The notes below the pieces were generated by a model, which saw only the letters and a list, made by a program, of their open reading frames with translations, did no database searches and had not been told where the DNA came from. Made by a program: the position numbers and the translations under genes. Below are positions 25,379 through 35,679 of a stretch of 64,000 nt of DNA, in pieces; the first letter of the stretch is position 1, and every line of letters begins with the position of its first letter. The stretch comes from DATDIC01 sp963777625 (lineage in GTDB: Bacteria; Pseudomonadota; Alphaproteobacteria; Acetobacterales; Acetobacteraceae). The stretch covers positions 573,742 through 637,741 of the forward strand of contig CAVZRO010000001.1 in assembly GCA_963777625.1 (NCBI GenBank). Reading direction: 5' to 3'.

Positions 25379-26199
25379 AACGCCTGAAGCTCCTGCTGGG
25401 CACCGAGCTGCCGGTGGCGCTGATACTGGTGTTCGCACTCGGACCCTGGGTGTGGATGATGCTGTGCTCGGTGCGGCCGGATGCCGAGATCACGCAGTCG
25501 CCGATCGCGCTGTGGCCGCACACCCTGACGCTGGTCCACCATATCGAGCTGCTGCGGCGGACCAGCTTCGTGCAGAATTTGCGCGACAGCCTGGTGGTGG
25601 CGAGCGGTGCGCTGACGCTGGGGCTGCTGCTGGCGCTGCCGGCGTCCTATGCGTTCTCCCGCTTCCGCTTCCGTGGCCGCGCGACGCTGCGCACCGGGTT
25701 CCTGCTGATCAACATGTTCCCCGTTGTCATGCTGATCTTGCCGCTCTTCATCCTGATGCGCGATTTCGGGTTGCTCGACACGTATATCGCGCTGATTGCC
25801 GGGCACGCCACGTTCACCCTGCCGTTCGCGATCTGGCTGCTGACCAGCTACATCGACGGTATCCCGCCGGAACTGGACCAGGCGGCGATGACCGACGGAG
25901 CGACGCGGATGCAGGCGCTGCGGCTGGTGGTGCTGCCGCTGGCGATGCCGGGCGTGGTGGCGGTCGGCATCTATCTGTTCATCGCGTCCTGGAACGAATA
26001 TCTGTTCGCGCTGATGCTGGCGGGCCAGCACGTGCGCACAGTCACCGTGGCGTTGCAGTTGTTCATCGGTGAAAACCAGATCCAATGGGGCCTGCTGATG
26101 GCCGGCGGCACGCTGGTCGCGCTGCCGGCAACGATCCTGTTCCTGTTCGCGCAACGCCAACTGGTGGGCGGGCTGACCGGCGGTGCGGTGAAAGGATGA
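25375..26199 (+). CDS. Carbohydrate-type ABC transporter permease (MalG-like)
   Basis: About 274 residues from the ATG at 25375, which overlaps the previous stop as ATGA. Six hydrophobic segments are present, with the MalG-type EAA loop (LDQAAMTDGATRMQALRLVVLPLAMPG) and the C-terminal SWNEYLFALMLAG. No ATPase gene follows, so the system must borrow one encoded elsewhere. Forty-four bases separate it from the small dmf subunit. Confidence 0.85.
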   Translation: MKRLKLLLGTELPVALILVFALGPWVWMMLCSVRPDAEITQSPIALWPHTLTLVHHIELLRRTSFVQNLRDSLVVASGALTLGLLLALPASYAFSRFRFRGRATLRTGFLLINMFPVVMLILPLFILMRDFGLLDTYIALIAGHATFTLPFAIWLLTSYIDGIPPELDQAAMTDGATRMQALRLVVLPLAMPGVVAVGIYLFIASWNEYLFALMLAGQHVRTVTVALQLFIGENQIQWGLLMAGGTLVALPATILFLFAQRQLVGGLTGGAVKG

Positions 26200-26243
26200 G
26201 CCGCTTCGTTGCACTCAGTCAGCGCGCGGGTTAGCCTGCGCGC

Positions 26244-26546
26244 ATGTATCGGTTCGACAAGACCCGCCTCGACCTGGTGCGTGAATTTCGCGCCAACCCG
26301 TTCGGGGAGCACAGTCCCGACCTGCAATATCTGCTGAATATGATGCGCACCGCCGGCGAGCAGCCGTTTCACGTGCTGTTCGTGGACCAGGAGGGCGAGC
26401 GCTGGACCCTCGGCGTCATGCAGCCGGGCCGCCGGGCCGCCCCACGGCGCACCAACATGGTGTTCACCGACCTGAAGGAAGCCGAATGGCACGTGTTCCG
26501 CCTGCGCTGGGCGGCACTTGCCGGTGAGGAGTGTCCCATCGCATGA
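26244..26546 (+). CDS. Small protein, probable N,N-dimethylformamidase small subunit
   Basis: A 100-residue protein without membrane segments (MYRFDKTRLDLVREFRANPFG, HSPDLQYLLNMMRTAGEQ, FVDQEGERWTLGVMQPGRRA). Its stop overlaps the start of the large subunit gene in an ATGA junction, and it directly precedes that gene, as the alpha subunit does in known dimethylformamidases. I assign it by position and size. The known alpha subunit is somewhat longer (about 130 residues), and I cannot confirm similarity by eye. Confidence 0.6.
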   Translation: MYRFDKTRLDLVREFRANPFGEHSPDLQYLLNMMRTAGEQPFHVLFVDQEGERWTLGVMQPGRRAAPRRTNMVFTDLKEAEWHVFRLRWAALAGEECPIA

Positions 26547-28793
26547 CCGCCGTCATGGGCTACGCCGATCAATGGAGCGTCGCGCCCGGCGACACGTTGC
26601 ATTTCATGGTGAGCTGCCTGGAGACCGACCAGTACCACACGCAACTTGTGCGGCTGAAGCAACCGGATGCCGGCCCGCTGGCCACCCGGTTCGCGCCGGA
26701 GCCGATCGATGCGCCCTGCAACGGGCAGCATTCGGGACGCTTCCAGTCGATTCCTGTCGGCTCGCTCGCTGCCGTGCCGCCGCATCCGGCGCTCGCACTC
26801 ACCGGCAGCATCTCGTTGGTGGCGTACATCATGCCCACCACGCCGGCGAAAGGCCGGCAGGCGATCATGGGCACCTGGAACGATGCCGCCCAGACCGGCT
26901 TCGGCCTGGAAATCGATGCCAACGGCACACTGACGTTCCGGCTCGGCGCCGGCCCCGGCCGGACCGCCACCCTGTCCGCCGGCACGCCGCTTCGCACCCG
27001 CCAATGGTATTTCGCCGCCGCCTGCTTCGACGCCGCCACCGGCACCATGACGGTCTGGCAGGAACCGATCACCCGCAACGGCTTCCTGCCCGATCCGCCG
27101 ATCGTCACCACAGCCACGACCTCGGTACGTCCCGCACCTGGCGGCCCGTTGACCTTCGCTGCCTGGAACAACGGCCGGGTGGACGGGCCATCCTGCTGGG
27201 GCGGACTCGGTTTCACCTGCCACTATAATGGCCGGATCGACAGCCCGCGCGTGGCGGCCGCAGCGTTGGACCGCGCCGCGATCGGCGCTTTGGCTCAAGC
27301 GCCGCTGACCCCGGCGCTGCCCACCCTGGTCGGCGCGTGGGATTTCGGCCGTGACATCCCCACCGATACGATCCGCGATCTCGGCCCCAACCGGCTCGAC
27401 GGCGTTATCCTCAATCAGCCGACCCGCGCGGTGCCCGGCTGGAACTGGGACGGCCACGAGACATGCTGGCTGCATGCCCCCGACCAGTACGGCGCCATCC
27501 ATTTCCATGACGACGATCTGCTGGATGCCTGCTGGCAGCCAGACTTCGCGTTCACCATCCCAGACCATCTCCGGTCCGGCATCTACGCCGCCCATCTTAC
27601 CGCGAAAGATACGGACTTCTGGGTGCCGTTCTTCGTCCGCCCGCCGCGCGGTACAGCCCGCTCAACCGTCGCGTTCCTGGCATCGACCGCGACCTATACG
27701 GCCTATCTGAACAATGTCGGCCGCTTCCTGTCGGCGGGGGACGGAATTATTTCGTGGCAGGGTCACCGACCTCGATCACATCGACTGTCTGCTGATCGAA
27801 CACCCCGAAATGGGGTTGTCGCTCTACGACCGCCATTCGGACGGCACCGGCGTCGCCTACTCCAGCCGGCATCGTCCGGTGCAGAACGTCCGTCCCACCG
27901 GCCGGCACTGGAACTTCAACATCGACCTGTTCATCATCGACTGGCTGGAAAAGCTCGGCGGCGACTACGACGTGATCACCGAGGAAGACCTGCACCGCGA
28001 AGGCGCCGGCTTGCTCGCGCCGTACCGCGTCGTGTTGACCGGCTCGCACCCCGAATACGATTCGGCGCAGATGCTCGACGCGTTCCAGGCGTATCTGCGC
28101 AGCGGCGGACGCCTGATGTACATGGGCGGCAACGGCTTCTACTGGCGCATCGCGCACCACCCGACGCGCCGCGGCGTCATCGAGGTGCGTCGCGCCGAAG
28201 GCGGCGTCCGCGCCTGGGACGCCGAACCCGGCGAAGCCTTCCATAGTTTCACCGGAGAATATGGCGGCCTGTGGCGGCGCAACCTTCGCGCCCCGCAGCG
28301 CCTGGTGGGCGTCGGCTTCGTCAGCCAGGGCTTCGATGCGTGCAGCTACTTCCGCCGCACCGAAGCCGCCGGCGATCCACGCGTCGCCTGGATGTTTGCC
28401 GGCGTTGACGATGAACTACTGGGCAATTTCGGCGTGCTGCAGGACGGCGCCGCCGGGCTGGAGATCGATGCGATCGATCCCCGCCTGGGCACACCGCCCC
28501 ACGCACTGGTGGTGGCGCGCAGCGAAAACCATTCCAACACCTACGAGCTGGTGGCCGAGGAAGTGCTGGTCCCGCACGGCGCCACCGATGCCATCATCAA
28601 CCCCAATATCCACGCCGATATCACGTTCTTTGAAACGCCCGACGGCGGCGCGGTGTTCTCCACCGGCTCGATCGCCTATGCCGGCTCGCTGGGATGGAAC
28701 GGGTTCGACAACAATCTGTTCCGGCTGACGACGAACGTGCTGCGGCGGTTCAACGACCCGGCGCCGTTCGCCCCCGAAAACGGCGCCGCGTAA
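26543..28793 (+). pseudogene. N,N-dimethylformamidase-like large subunit, +1 frame break
   Basis: Dimethylformamidase splits DMF into dimethylamine and formate with a mononuclear iron. Frame one (start 26543) encodes an N-terminal domain and a LamG-like sandwich (about 75-240: SISLVAYIMPTTPAKGRQAIMG, GRIDSPRVAAAALD). From about 27750 the sequence continues in the next frame with the family's C-terminal domain: HPEMGLSLYDRHSDGTGVAYSS, VVLTGSHPEYDSAQMLDAF, GGRLMYMGGNGFYWR. One surplus G in CAGGGTC would explain the break. The composite of about 749 residues is close to the known large subunit. The true substrate may be another amide. Confidence 0.75.
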
Positions 28794-28867
28794 CGCCCGA
28801 CCGCGCGGACGAAGGGCTCTCAACCCGTCATCCACACCGTCTCGCTCGGCACCGGCCAAAGACGTAG

Positions 28868-28890
28868 ATGGCCGGGACAAGCCCGGCCAT
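28868..28890. terminator. Hairpin between convergent dmf and leuA genes
   Basis: ATGGCCGGG, 5 bases, CCCGGCCAT sits between two converging genes, 75 bp from one stop and 29 bp from the other. It could end both transcripts. It also belongs to the GGCCGGGACAAGCCCGGCC repeat type seen again near 30850-30905. Confidence 0.5.
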
Positions 28891-28918
28891 GAACGGGGGC
28901 GGCAAAACAAGCCCGCCG

Positions 28919-30502
28919 CTACGCGGACAGCGCCTGCGGCTCGGTTCGCACACGCTTCACCAGCAGCTTGTTCAGCGCATGCACATAGGCCCGCGCAGAG
29001 GCGACGATCGTATCCGTATCCGCCCCCTGCCCGTCCACCATCTTGCCGTTCTCTTCCAGCCGCACCGTGGTTCTCGCCTGCGCGTCGGTGCCTTCCGTCA
29101 CCGCGCCGACCGAGAACAGCACCAGGTTCGCTTCGTGCGGGAAGATTTCGCGGATGGCGCGGAACGTCGCATCGACCGGTCCGTCGCCGGTACTCGCCGC
29201 GCGCCTGATCGTGCCGTCGATCTCCAGCTCCAGTTCCGCCCGCTGCGGCGCTTTCGACCCCGCATGCACATCCAGTGACACGAAACGGATGCGCTCATGG
29301 TCGCGCATCACCTCGTCATCCACCAGCGCGACGATATCTTCATCGTACACAACCTTCTTGCGATCAGCCACGTCCTTGAACCGCCGGAACGCGACATTCA
29401 GCGCATTGTCGCCGACCTCGTATCCCAGCGTCTTCAGCTTGTCGCGGAACGCCGCCCGGCCGGAATGCTTGCCCAGCACCAGCGATGATTTCGTCCAGCC
29501 GACGCTCTCCGGGGTCATGATCTCATATGTTGCGGCATTCTTCAGCACGCCGTCCTGATGGATCCCCGCCTCGTGGGCGAACGCGTTGCGGCCGACGATG
29601 GCCTTGTTCGGCTGCACATCGAACCCGGTGATGGTGGACAGCAGCTTCGACACTTTCAGCAGGTTGCGGGTCTTGATGCTGTTCCTGAACGGCACCTTGT
29701 CGTTGCGGGTGCGCATCGCCATCACCGCCTCTTCCAGCGATGCGTTTCCGGCCCGCTCGCCGATGCCGTTGATGGTGGATTCGATCTGCCGCACGCCGGC
29801 GCTGATCGCCGCCAGCGTGTTGGCGACCGCCAGTCCCAGGTCGTTGTGGTTGTGCGTGGACAGCACCACCTTCTCCGCCCCCGGTACCCGTTCCCGGACC
29901 ATGGTGAAGATCCGCACCATGTCCTCCGGCAGCGCGTAGCCGACCGTGTCGGGGATATTGATGGTGGTCGCGCCGGCCTCGATCGCCGCTTCGACGCAGC
30001 GGCACAGAAAGTCCGGATCGGTGCGCGTGCCGTCCTCCGCCGACCACTCCACGTCGTCGGTGTAGCGCCGTGCCAGCCGCACGCTATCGCTGACCGCTTC
30101 CAGCACCTGCTCCGGTTCCATGCGCAGCTTGTATTTCATGTGCAACGCGCTGGTGCTGATGAAACTGTGGATGCGCTTGCGCTTCGCGGCACGCACGGCT
30201 TCGCCGGCCCGCATGACGTCGTCGCGGCCGGAACGGGCCAGGCCACAGATCACCGGCGTATCGTCGCGTTGGCCGATGCTTTCCGCGATCGCCTTCACGC
30301 TCTCGAAATCGCCCGGCGACGCGATCGGGAATCCCGCCTCCATCACGTCGATTCCCAGCTCGGTCAGCGCCTCCGCCATGCGCAGTTTCTCGTTGATGTT
30401 CATCGAGAAGCCGGGCGACTGCTCGCCATCACGCAGGGTAGTGTCGAAGATGATAATGCGATCGTCGTCCAGCTTGCCGAAGCTGGGATGGTCGATGCTC
30501 AT
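28919..30502 (-). CDS. leuA: 2-isopropylmalate synthase
   Basis: LeuA condenses acetyl-CoA and 2-oxoisovalerate in the first committed step of leucine synthesis. The 527-residue protein has the catalytic-barrel motifs DTTLRDGEQSPG (about 20-31), STHNHNDLGLAVANTLAAI with the two metal-binding histidines, and AHEAGIHQDGVLK. It also has the C-terminal leucine-binding regulatory domain (about 390-510). The start at 30502 follows AAGGA. It is intact and of standard length. It is the clearest housekeeping gene in the window. Confidence 0.95.
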   Translation of the reverse strand: MSIDHPSFGKLDDDRIIIFDTTLRDGEQSPGFSMNINEKLRMAEALTELGIDVMEAGFPIASPGDFESVKAIAESIGQRDDTPVICGLARSGRDDVMRAGEAVRAAKRKRIHSFISTSALHMKYKLRMEPEQVLEAVSDSVRLARRYTDDVEWSAEDGTRTDPDFLCRCVEAAIEAGATTINIPDTVGYALPEDMVRIFTMVRERVPGAEKVVLSTHNHNDLGLAVANTLAAISAGVRQIESTINGIGERAGNASLEEAVMAMRTRNDKVPFRNSIKTRNLLKVSKLLSTITGFDVQPNKAIVGRNAFAHEAGIHQDGVLKNAATYEIMTPESVGWTKSSLVLGKHSGRAAFRDKLKTLGYEVGDNALNVAFRRFKDVADRKKVVYDEDIVALVDDEVMRDHERIRFVSLDVHAGSKAPQRAELELEIDGTIRRAASTGDGPVDATFRAIREIFPHEANLVLFSVGAVTEGTDAQARTTVRLEENGKMVDGQGADTDTIVASARAYVHALNKLLVKRVRTEPQALSA

Positions 30503-30970
30503 TGGGGTCGGTCCTTGGGAGAGATGAACACGCTCAGCCGGTCAGGGGTCCCCCTGAGCGATGGCCGGCGGTTTAGCGACCCGGCGTGGCGCTCAGGGGC
30601 GGCTAAGTCGAAGGAGAAGGCCGAGGGCGATCAGACGCAAGCCACCGCGCGCCGCGAAGCGGGCAGTTCGGCAGGCCATGCGGATGCCACAGCAGAGCAT
30701 GGGGATGGGTATAGTGGGTTTGACGGCAGGGTGCAACCGGGGTGCGGGCCGCTGACAGGCCGGTGCCGCAGGGATGGCGCCGCCGCCGGCGCCATCCCTG
30801 CGTGTCGAACCCGATTACGGGATTGATGATGTTGTGGCGGAACGACGTGGATGGCCGGGACGGGTGCGTTGATGGCCGGGACAAGCCTGGACAAGCCCGG
30901 CCATGACGGGTTAGCCGGCCATGACGGGTTAGCCGGTCGTGAGGGATTAGGCCCGCCAGAATATCGCCCG
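30503..30970. repeat. Non-coding stretch with GGCCGGGACAAG / CATGACGGG repeats
   Basis: No credible gene lies here. At 30846-30945 ATGGCCGGGAC occurs twice, followed by GACAAGCC twice and GCCATGACGGGTTAGCCGG twice in near-tandem. A TCAGGGG/CCCCTGA inverted pair stands at 30542-30557, 40 bp upstream of the leuA start on the leuA coding side, and could be part of the leuA leader. I could not find a leucine-rich leader peptide. Confidence 0.6.
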
Positions 30971-31145
30971 CTAGAATATAGACCGTCCGGCTGCGAGTCC
31001 CATTACCAGGAAGATCAGGAACACGACGATAAAGATGAAGAAGAGTACCTTTCGCAATTCCGGCCGCGGTTGCGGCTATGCCGCCAAAGCCGAAGATCGC
31101 CGCGATAATGGCGATGACCAGGAACAACAGCGCCAGTCTCAGCAT
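30971..31145 (-). pseudogene. DUF1328 small membrane protein, +1 frame break
   Basis: From the ATG at 31145 the frame reads MLRLALLFLVIAIIAAIFGFGGIAATAAGIAK. It then continues in the next frame as VLFFIFIVVFLIFLVMGLAAGR to a TAG at 30971. This is the complete two-helix DUF1328 protein of about 57 residues. One surplus G in AAAGGTAC near 31049 breaks it. The family is small, membrane-bound and of unknown function. Confidence 0.8.
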
Positions 31146-31257
31146 AGGTTGGGTCTCCTGAACAAACCGACCGATCGGTCCGCGGAGAACGGTTCCGCTG
31201 GCGGCCCGGTTCGCCACGCCAACAAAAAGTTGAACCGCTTTTCATGATGCCGTGAGG

Positions 31258-34200
31258 TCAGCGAAAGTCCCGCGTCGGAACCTTGATTCCCGGACCACGG
31301 ATATCCGGCCCTGCCGGCAACACCGCCTCGTGCTGGCCCAGCCGGCGCAGATCGTCGGAAAAATCGGTCAGATGCTGGGCCACCACGTGAATCACGATCC
31401 CCTCCCGCTGCACGCGGCCGCGGCAGGCGAGCATGCCGGCAGTAAGAATCAGGCGCCGCTGCCGCTCGAACAGGCTCGGCCAGACGATCAGGTTGGCGAT
31501 GCCGGTTTCGTCCTCGATCGTCATGAACAGGACCCCGCGCGCTGAGCCCGGACGCTGACGCACCAATACGATTCCCGGCACCGTCACGGTCTGGCCGTCC
31601 CGTGCATGCGCCAGATCGGCACAGGCGATCATGCCGGCACGACGGAACTTCGGGCGGAGGAAAGCGGCCGGATGGCGGCGCAGCGACAGGCCGATGCTGC
31701 GATAGTCCTGCACCACTTCGCCGGCCTCGGTCATGCGCGGAAGGGCAGTTGCGGGTTCGATCATTGCCGCCCGTGAGTCAGCGGCGGCGAACAGCGGCAG
31801 CGGCTCCGACAGGCCGCGGATCGCCCATACGGCGGCGCGCCGGTCCAGACCCAGCGAACGGAACGCGTCGGCTTCGGCCAGGCGTCCGAGGGCACCGATC
31901 GGGACGCCGGCGCGACGATGCAGGTTCTCTAAGTCACGGTAGGGCGTGGCGCCGCGTGCTTTGACGATGCCGGTGCCGTGGTCTTCGGATAAGCCTTTGA
32001 CCATGCGGAATCCCAGGCGGAGCGCAAGGCCCTCACCCGGATCGCTGCGCGATCCGACCTCTCCCGCAAGCGGGAGAGGTGAAAATGGTGGAGTCTTCTC
32101 CATCTCTCCCGTGCTGCGGGAGAGATCGTCGCGTATAGCGCGGCGGCCGAGGGAGGCCGGCTCCAGCGTGCAATCCCATTGCGAGGCATTCACGCAGACC
32201 GGCCGCACCTCCACCCCGTGCTCGCGCGCATCGCGTACGATCTGGGCGGGCGCGTAAAACCCCATTGGCTGGCTATTCAACAATGCACAGGCAAATATCT
32301 CCGGGATGGTGGCACTTCATCCATGACGAGGCATAGGCGATCAGCGCAAACGACGCCGCGTGGCTTTCCGGAAATCCGTATGAGCCGAATCCTTCGATCT
32401 GGGAAAATGTCTTCTCCGCGAATTCCCGCGGATATTTGTTCAACACCATCCCGTCGATCAGTTTCTCCTTGAACTTACTGACACCGCCAGTGTGCTTGAA
32501 GGTCGCCATGCTGCGGCGGAGCGCATCGGCCTCGTTCGGCGTGAAACCGGCGCAGACGATCGCCACCTGCATTGCCTGTTCCTGGAACAGCGGCACGCCC
32601 AGTGTCTTGCCCAGTACCTTTTTCCAGTTCCGGCGTCAGGCAATCGTGGGGTTCCTTGCCCTCTCGCCGGCGAAGGTACGGGTGCACCATGTCACCCTGG
32701 ATCGGGCCGGGGCGCACGATCGCCACCTCGATCACCAGGTCATAAAACTCTTTCGGCTTCAGCCGCGGCAGCATCGACATCTGTGCGCGCGATTCGATCT
32801 GGAACACGCCCACCGTGTCGGCGCGCTGGATCATCGCGAAGGTCGCCGGATCGTCGGGCGGGATGGTCGAGAGGGTCCGCGGCTCCCTGCCATGCTCCAC
32901 CAGCAGGTCGAAGGCCCGCCGCATGCAGCCCAGCATGCCCAGGCCGAGCACATCGACCTTCATGAAGCGCAATACGTCGATATCGTCCTTGTCCCACTCG
33001 ATGACCTGGCGGTTCTTCATCGTCGCCGGCTCGATCGGGACCAGTTCGTCCAGCCGGTCCTGGGTCAGTACGAAGCCGCCCGGATGCTGCGACAGATGTC
33101 GAGGAAATCCCATCAGCGTGCGCGCCAGCTCCAGTGTCAGCGCGAGCCTGCGATCCTCCAGGTTCAGCTCGGCAGGGCGGGTCTCTTCCACGCCCTCGTC
33201 CGACCAGGCCCAGATCTGCGACGACAGCGCGGCGGTCACGTCTTCCGGCAGGCCCATCGCCTTGCCTACTTCGCGGATGGCGCCGCGTGCCCGATAGCGG
33301 ATCACCGTGGCGCACAGCGCGGCGCGATCATGGCCGTAGGTTTCGTACACCCACTGGATCACGTCCTCGCGCCGCTCATGCTCGAAATCCACGTCGATAT
33401 CCGGCGGCTCACGCCGTTCCGCGCTGACGAACCGTTCGAACAGCAGGTTGCTGCGGACGGGATCGATCGCGGTGATCTCCAGCACGTAGCAGACCGCGCT
33501 ATTGGCGGCGCTGCCGCGGCCCTGGCAGAGAATGCCTCTGGAGCGCGCGTATCGGACGATGTTGTTGACCGTCAGGAAATACGGCGCATAGGCCAGTTCC
33601 TCGATCAAGCGCAGCTCGTGGTGAAGCTGCGCCACGACATTGTCCGGCACGCCGCTGGGGTAACGCTGCGCCGCACCGTCCCAGGTCAGGCGTTCCAGCG
33701 TCTGCTGCGGGGTCAGCGCCGGGTCTTCCACCTCGGTCGGGTATTGGTAGCGCAGCTCGTCCAGGGAGAAACGGCAGCGCTCGACGATCTCCTGCGTACG
33801 GGCGACTGCGTCGGGGTAACGGGCGAACAGCCGCGCCATGTCCGCCGGCGATTTCAGGTGCCGGTCAGTGAAACGCTCTCGCCGGAAGCCGGCGCCATCG
33901 ATTGTGCATCCCTCGCGGATGCAGGTCAGCACGTCCTGCAGAATGCGCCGTTGCGGCACGTGATACAGCACATCGCCGGTTGCCACGGTGGCAAGCCGGT
34001 GCTCGCGCGCCATCTGTGCCAACTGTTCCAGCCGCACCGCGTCATTCGGCCGGCGATGCAGGGTCAGTGCCAGATAGGCGCGGTTGCCGAATATATCGCG
34101 CGCCCACGACAGTCGATCTGCAATAGCAGCTCGGCCGTGACCAGGCCGGCCATGACCAGGCCCGCCGTAATCAGGATCATCCGCCAGCAACACCGCCAGC

Positions 34201-34559
34201 AGCCCGTCCGCATGCGCTGCCAGATCATCCCAGCCAAGGCTGCACGCCCCCTTGCCGGCGCGTCGCTTGCCGATCGTCAGCAGCCGGGTCAGCCGGGAAT
34301 ACGCCGCCCGGTCGGCCGGATAGACCAGCACCGAACCGCTATCCGAGAGATCGAGCCTGCATCCCACCACCAGCCGCACGCCGGTGTCTGCCGCACGCTG
34401 GTGTGCGCGCACGATGCCCGCCAGCGAGTTCCGATCGGTAATGCCCAGCGCCGGCAGGCCGAGCATCATTGCCTGCGCGAACAGCTCCTCGATATGTGAG
34501 GCCCCGCGCAGGAAGGAATAATTGGTGGTGACCTGAAGCTCGGTGTACTCCGGCGCCAT
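31258..34559 (-). pseudogene. dnaE2: Error-prone DNA polymerase DnaE2, two +1 frame breaks
   Basis: DnaE2 is the damage-inducible polymerase of the imuA-imuB-dnaE2 mutasome. The frame from 34559 (MAPEYTELQVTTNYSFLRGASH) gives the PHP domain and most of the catalytic core (PPDIDVDFEHERREDVIQWVYE, GRGSAANS). It breaks at about 32625 (surplus A in an A-run after CTGG). The next frame gives FKHTGGVSKFKEKLIDGMV and SYGFPESHAASFALIAY. A second break near 32290 (surplus G in CCCGGAG) leads to NSQPMGFYAPAQIVRDAREHG and the OB-fold end. Removing both bases gives about 1,100 residues. Two in-frame insertions of repeat DNA are present as well. Confidence 0.85.
32024..32146. repeat. Palindromic element inserted in frame inside dnaE2
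   Basis: Within the dnaE2 frame, CCTCTCCCGC-AA-GCGGGAGAGG (32058-32079) and ATCTCTCCCG-5-CGGGAGAGAT (32102-32126) stand beside GGATCGC/GCGATCC. They add about 40 residues (from SLGRRAIRDD to SRSDPGEG) between WDCTLE and LALRLGFRMVKGL, which are adjacent in normal DnaE2 proteins. The same element occurs between genes at 45924-45983. Confidence 0.75.
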
Positions 34560-34612
34560 CTCTCGCACGGAGGAAATCAATTGCCCCCCTCCACTTGCAT
34601 GTGGCACCGTGA

Positions 34613-35671
34613 ATGACTACGGGTGCTGCATATCCGATAATCGATACTGCTGTCCGCCGGGAGAACCTTGGATATATGGGGGTGCTGAAATATCTGAAGG
34701 GTGCCGTCTCCAACGTTCATCGCCAGGGGGACCGGCCGGATATTTTCATCTTCGCTACCCCGCGCAGCGGCTCGACCTTCCTGATGGAGCTGCTGGGGGC
34801 ACAACCGAGGGTCAAAATCCACGACGAACCGCTGACCGTCAATTATCCCGAATCCCGCCGTGAACTTGGCGTTGACACGTGGGAAGCGCTCACCGTCATG
34901 CCCGATCGGGAAGCGCATTACTTCCGCTTCTTCGACCGCCTGCGACGCAACAAGATAAAAGAGCTGAACCGGCCACTCTATCGCAAGCATGCCCGCCTGC
35001 TGACCAACCGCAACGTGTTCAAGAACATTCACGGCGGCAAGGACATGCTGCCCTGGTTCGCGGAAACGTTCGACGCGCTGATCCTGGCCCTGATCCGGCA
35101 CCCGATCCCGACCGTACTGTCGCACCAGAAATTTCCTCGCTTGCCGTATTTGCTGCACCAGCCGGCCCACCGTCGCCTGTTCACCGACCGCGAAATCGCG
35201 TTCGCCGAGCAGATCATCGCGCACGGCTCGAAGCTGGAGCAGGGCATGGTGGACTGGTCGCTCGAAATGGGCGCCATGTTCCGCAACCTTCCTGCCGATG
35301 CCACGGTGATCAGCTACGAGGATCTGACCGTGCATCCGCAGCAAAGCTTCGCTTACCTGCGGCAAAGATTGCAGCTCGACCCGATCGAGGACATTGCCTC
35401 CCTGATCGCGCAACCCTCGGTATCCACCGGCCAGTCGGATGACGAGACGCGAAATTTCTTCGCCAACGCCGGCCCGGATGCCGACCGCACCTATCTGATC
35501 AGCCGATGGATCCAGCGTATCTCTGCCGATGAGGTCCGGCGGGCCTTCGATATTTGTGGTGCGTTCGGCCTCGACCTGTATGAAAAAGGCAACCTCTTTC
35601 CCACCGATCGGTATCGCCTGCCGGCGCTCCGCGGTGCCGCGGAAACCGTGCTGCTGACCGAGCCGGGCTGA
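34613..35671 (+). CDS. Sulfotransferase-family protein
   Basis: A 352-residue protein with the PAPS 5'-phosphosulfate loop ATPRSGSTFL (residues 48-57) and a 3'-phosphate-type region LALIRHPIPTVLSHQ (about 158-172). The family transfers sulfate to hydroxyl or amine groups. Acceptor unknown. The start at 34613 has no clear ribosome site; MGVLKYLKG at 34676 is an alternative. It lies between imuB and dnaE2 on the opposite strand, only 8 bp from the imuB stop and 53 bp from the dnaE2 start, so it interrupts a normally contiguous cassette. Intact. Confidence 0.8.
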   Translation: MTTGAAYPIIDTAVRRENLGYMGVLKYLKGAVSNVHRQGDRPDIFIFATPRSGSTFLMELLGAQPRVKIHDEPLTVNYPESRRELGVDTWEALTVMPDREAHYFRFFDRLRRNKIKELNRPLYRKHARLLTNRNVFKNIHGGKDMLPWFAETFDALILALIRHPIPTVLSHQKFPRLPYLLHQPAHRRLFTDREIAFAEQIIAHGSKLEQGMVDWSLEMGAMFRNLPADATVISYEDLTVHPQQSFAYLRQRLQLDPIEDIASLIAQPSVSTGQSDDETRNFFANAGPDADRTYLISRWIQRISADEVRRAFDICGAFGLDLYEKGNLFPTDRYRLPALRGAAETVLLTEPG

Positions 35672-35679
35672 TCGCCGCA

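Noticed and set aside
30503..30970. Leucine leader-peptide attenuator before leuA
   Set aside because: No short frame with a run of leucine codons was found. Only a short palindrome and dispersed repeats are visible.
32436..34499. A 687-codon plus-strand open frame opposite dnaE2
   Set aside because: dnaE2 is unmistakable on the other strand. The plus frame has no start context or family resemblance.
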